From the NCBI GenBank assembly GCA_016191145.1, contig JACPPD010000003.1, forward strand, positions 248,001-312,000: DNA of 64,000 bases, given 5' to 3'. Under the pieces are notes generated by a model. It saw nothing but the letters and a program-made list of their open reading frames with translations, was not told the DNA's origin and ran no database searches. Source of the DNA: Ignavibacteria bacterium. Lineage in GTDB: Bacteria > Bacteroidota > Ignavibacteria > Kapaibacteriales > Kapaibacteriaceae. Position 1 is the stretch's first letter, and the number at the start of each line of letters is the position of its first letter. Shown here piece by piece: positions 63,151 to 64,000 of this stretch. The translations under genes and the position numbers were made by a program.

Positions 63151-64000
63151 GTCGGCCTCAACTTCCTGAAACGTAATTGGTACTGGTTGAGTCCTCGATG
63201 AATCGTAAGAATAGTTAGCAAGTACGGTGATTGCGATGTTCTCGGCAGCTTTATATGATCTAACGTTCGCACCGTTCGAGATGAAGGAAAATGCAAGCTG
63301 CTCACCGTCGAGCGTTGTAACATATCCCGAAATGGAGCTTGTGTTTCTCAACGTGCCTGTTTTACCATGAGCATTGTTTGCCGCGAATGTGCCAAGCATT
63401 CTGCGTCGCAGGGTTCCATCCACGCCGGCAATGCTTAGAGTTGATTTGAAAACATCGCCGTAACCAGAATTGGCAACCTGGTTCAAGAGACTAACCTGTG
63501 TGAGAGCGCAAACTTTATTTCGGCGCGATAATCCGCTTCCATCGTTTAACAGGCTTCCATTTCGTTCTACCCGTAATGAATCGAGAGTGGCAAGCACTTT
63601 GTTCCTTGCACGGTCTGCAGTATTTGTCTGTCCGCCATACAGGCCCCCTACAATTTTAAAGACGTGTTCGGCAAGATAATTGTCGCTGCGTTTATTAACA
63701 ATACTGACAATATCTGTTAGGGGGCGTCTGAACGTTGCGATCACTCGTGACGAAGCTGGAGCCACCTTGGTGAACACCGTATCGGAAACAGAAATTCCAC
63801 CAGAGCGCATTCGGTTGGAAAGTGCGCCTGCGGCAACGAGGGCAGGGGAGTACATGCCAACGTATAGTGTAACGGTTCTGTTTCTTCCGGGAGAACCTTT
63901 GTATTGGAGTAGTTGAAAGCCATTTGGCTGTACTACTGAGACTACCGATACCCTTGGCGCGCGTACCTTTCTGGCACGTTTGCGCCGTTTCCGTTGTCTG
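63109..64000 (-). CDS. dacB: D-alanyl-D-alanine carboxypeptidase (PBP4/DacB family), N-terminus beyond window
   Basis: VNKRSDNYLAEHVFKIVG (SxN), DGSGLSRRNKV, AHGKTGTLRNTSSISGYV (KTG); frame stays open to the window edge. Confidence 0.88.
   Translation of the reverse strand, partial: RQRKRRKRARKVRAPRVSVVSVVQPNGFQLLQYKGSPGRNRTVTLYVGMYSPALVAAGALSNRMRSGGISVSDTVFTKVAPASSRVIATFRRPLTDIVSIVNKRSDNYLAEHVFKIVGGLYGGQTNTADRARNKVLATLDSLRVERNGSLLNDGSGLSRRNKVCALTQVSLLNQVANSGYGDVFKSTLSIAGVDGTLRRRMLGTFAANNAHGKTGTLRNTSSISGYVTTLDGEQLAFSFISNGANVRSYKAAENIAITVLANYSYDSSRTQPVPITFQEVEADSAPMEPEYDFPEN

Noticed and set aside
49468-63725. 11-mer TGTTAGGGGGC found three times (49468 reverse, 56189, 63715)
   Set aside because: All three encode x-Pro-Leu-Thr (CCC CTA ACA) inside genes; more likely codon usage than a signal, although a genome-wide count could test it.
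1-64000. tRNA/rRNA genes, IS elements, integrases, toxin-antitoxin or restriction systems
   Set aside because: None could be recognised by eye in the intergenic regions or among the ORF translations.

Overview
The 64 kb window is a compact, mostly housekeeping segment from a Bacteroidota/Chlorobiota-like bacterium (Ignavibacteria/Kapabacteria-type by gene content; lineage is inferred). Secreted proteins carry type IX secretion (T9SS) C-terminal sorting domains. Recognisable genes include a PorU-like C25 peptidase, gyrA, a long-chain acyl-CoA synthetase, yqeY, mutS2, accC, purL, a LolC/E-type permease, a 3-hydroxyacyl-CoA dehydrogenase, kbl, mnmA, thioredoxin, peroxiredoxin, tgt, yajC, ribBA, greA, an S8 protease, accD, arginase, hpf, hprK, two orphan solute-binding proteins, an AlbA_2 protein, a CAP-domain T9SS protein, an SDR, a GlmU-like protein, pyrG, purT, priA, degP/htrA, lptB, a TonB receptor plus lipoprotein, nnr, vanZ and dacB. 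No tRNA, rRNA, CRISPR, prophage or transposase was seen. Least ordinary: (1) an accessory island (about 12.35-16.7 kb) of secreted proteins, bounded by an imperfect direct repeat, containing a metzincin-like T9SS protease broken by two in-frame stops and a frameshift; (2) four short tandem arrays at gene 3' ends (30149, 33907, 36033, 58252), three of which include a stop codon in the repeat, one of them duplicating the junction of two convergent genes; (3) a decaying ECF sigma/anti-sigma/repeat-protein locus whose sorting domain is cut off by a single TGA; (4) a bidirectional terminator-like hairpin between divergent mnmA and thioredoxin genes; (5) several overlapping convergent gene ends. All calls come from reading the sequence and the supplied ORFs; no database search was run.
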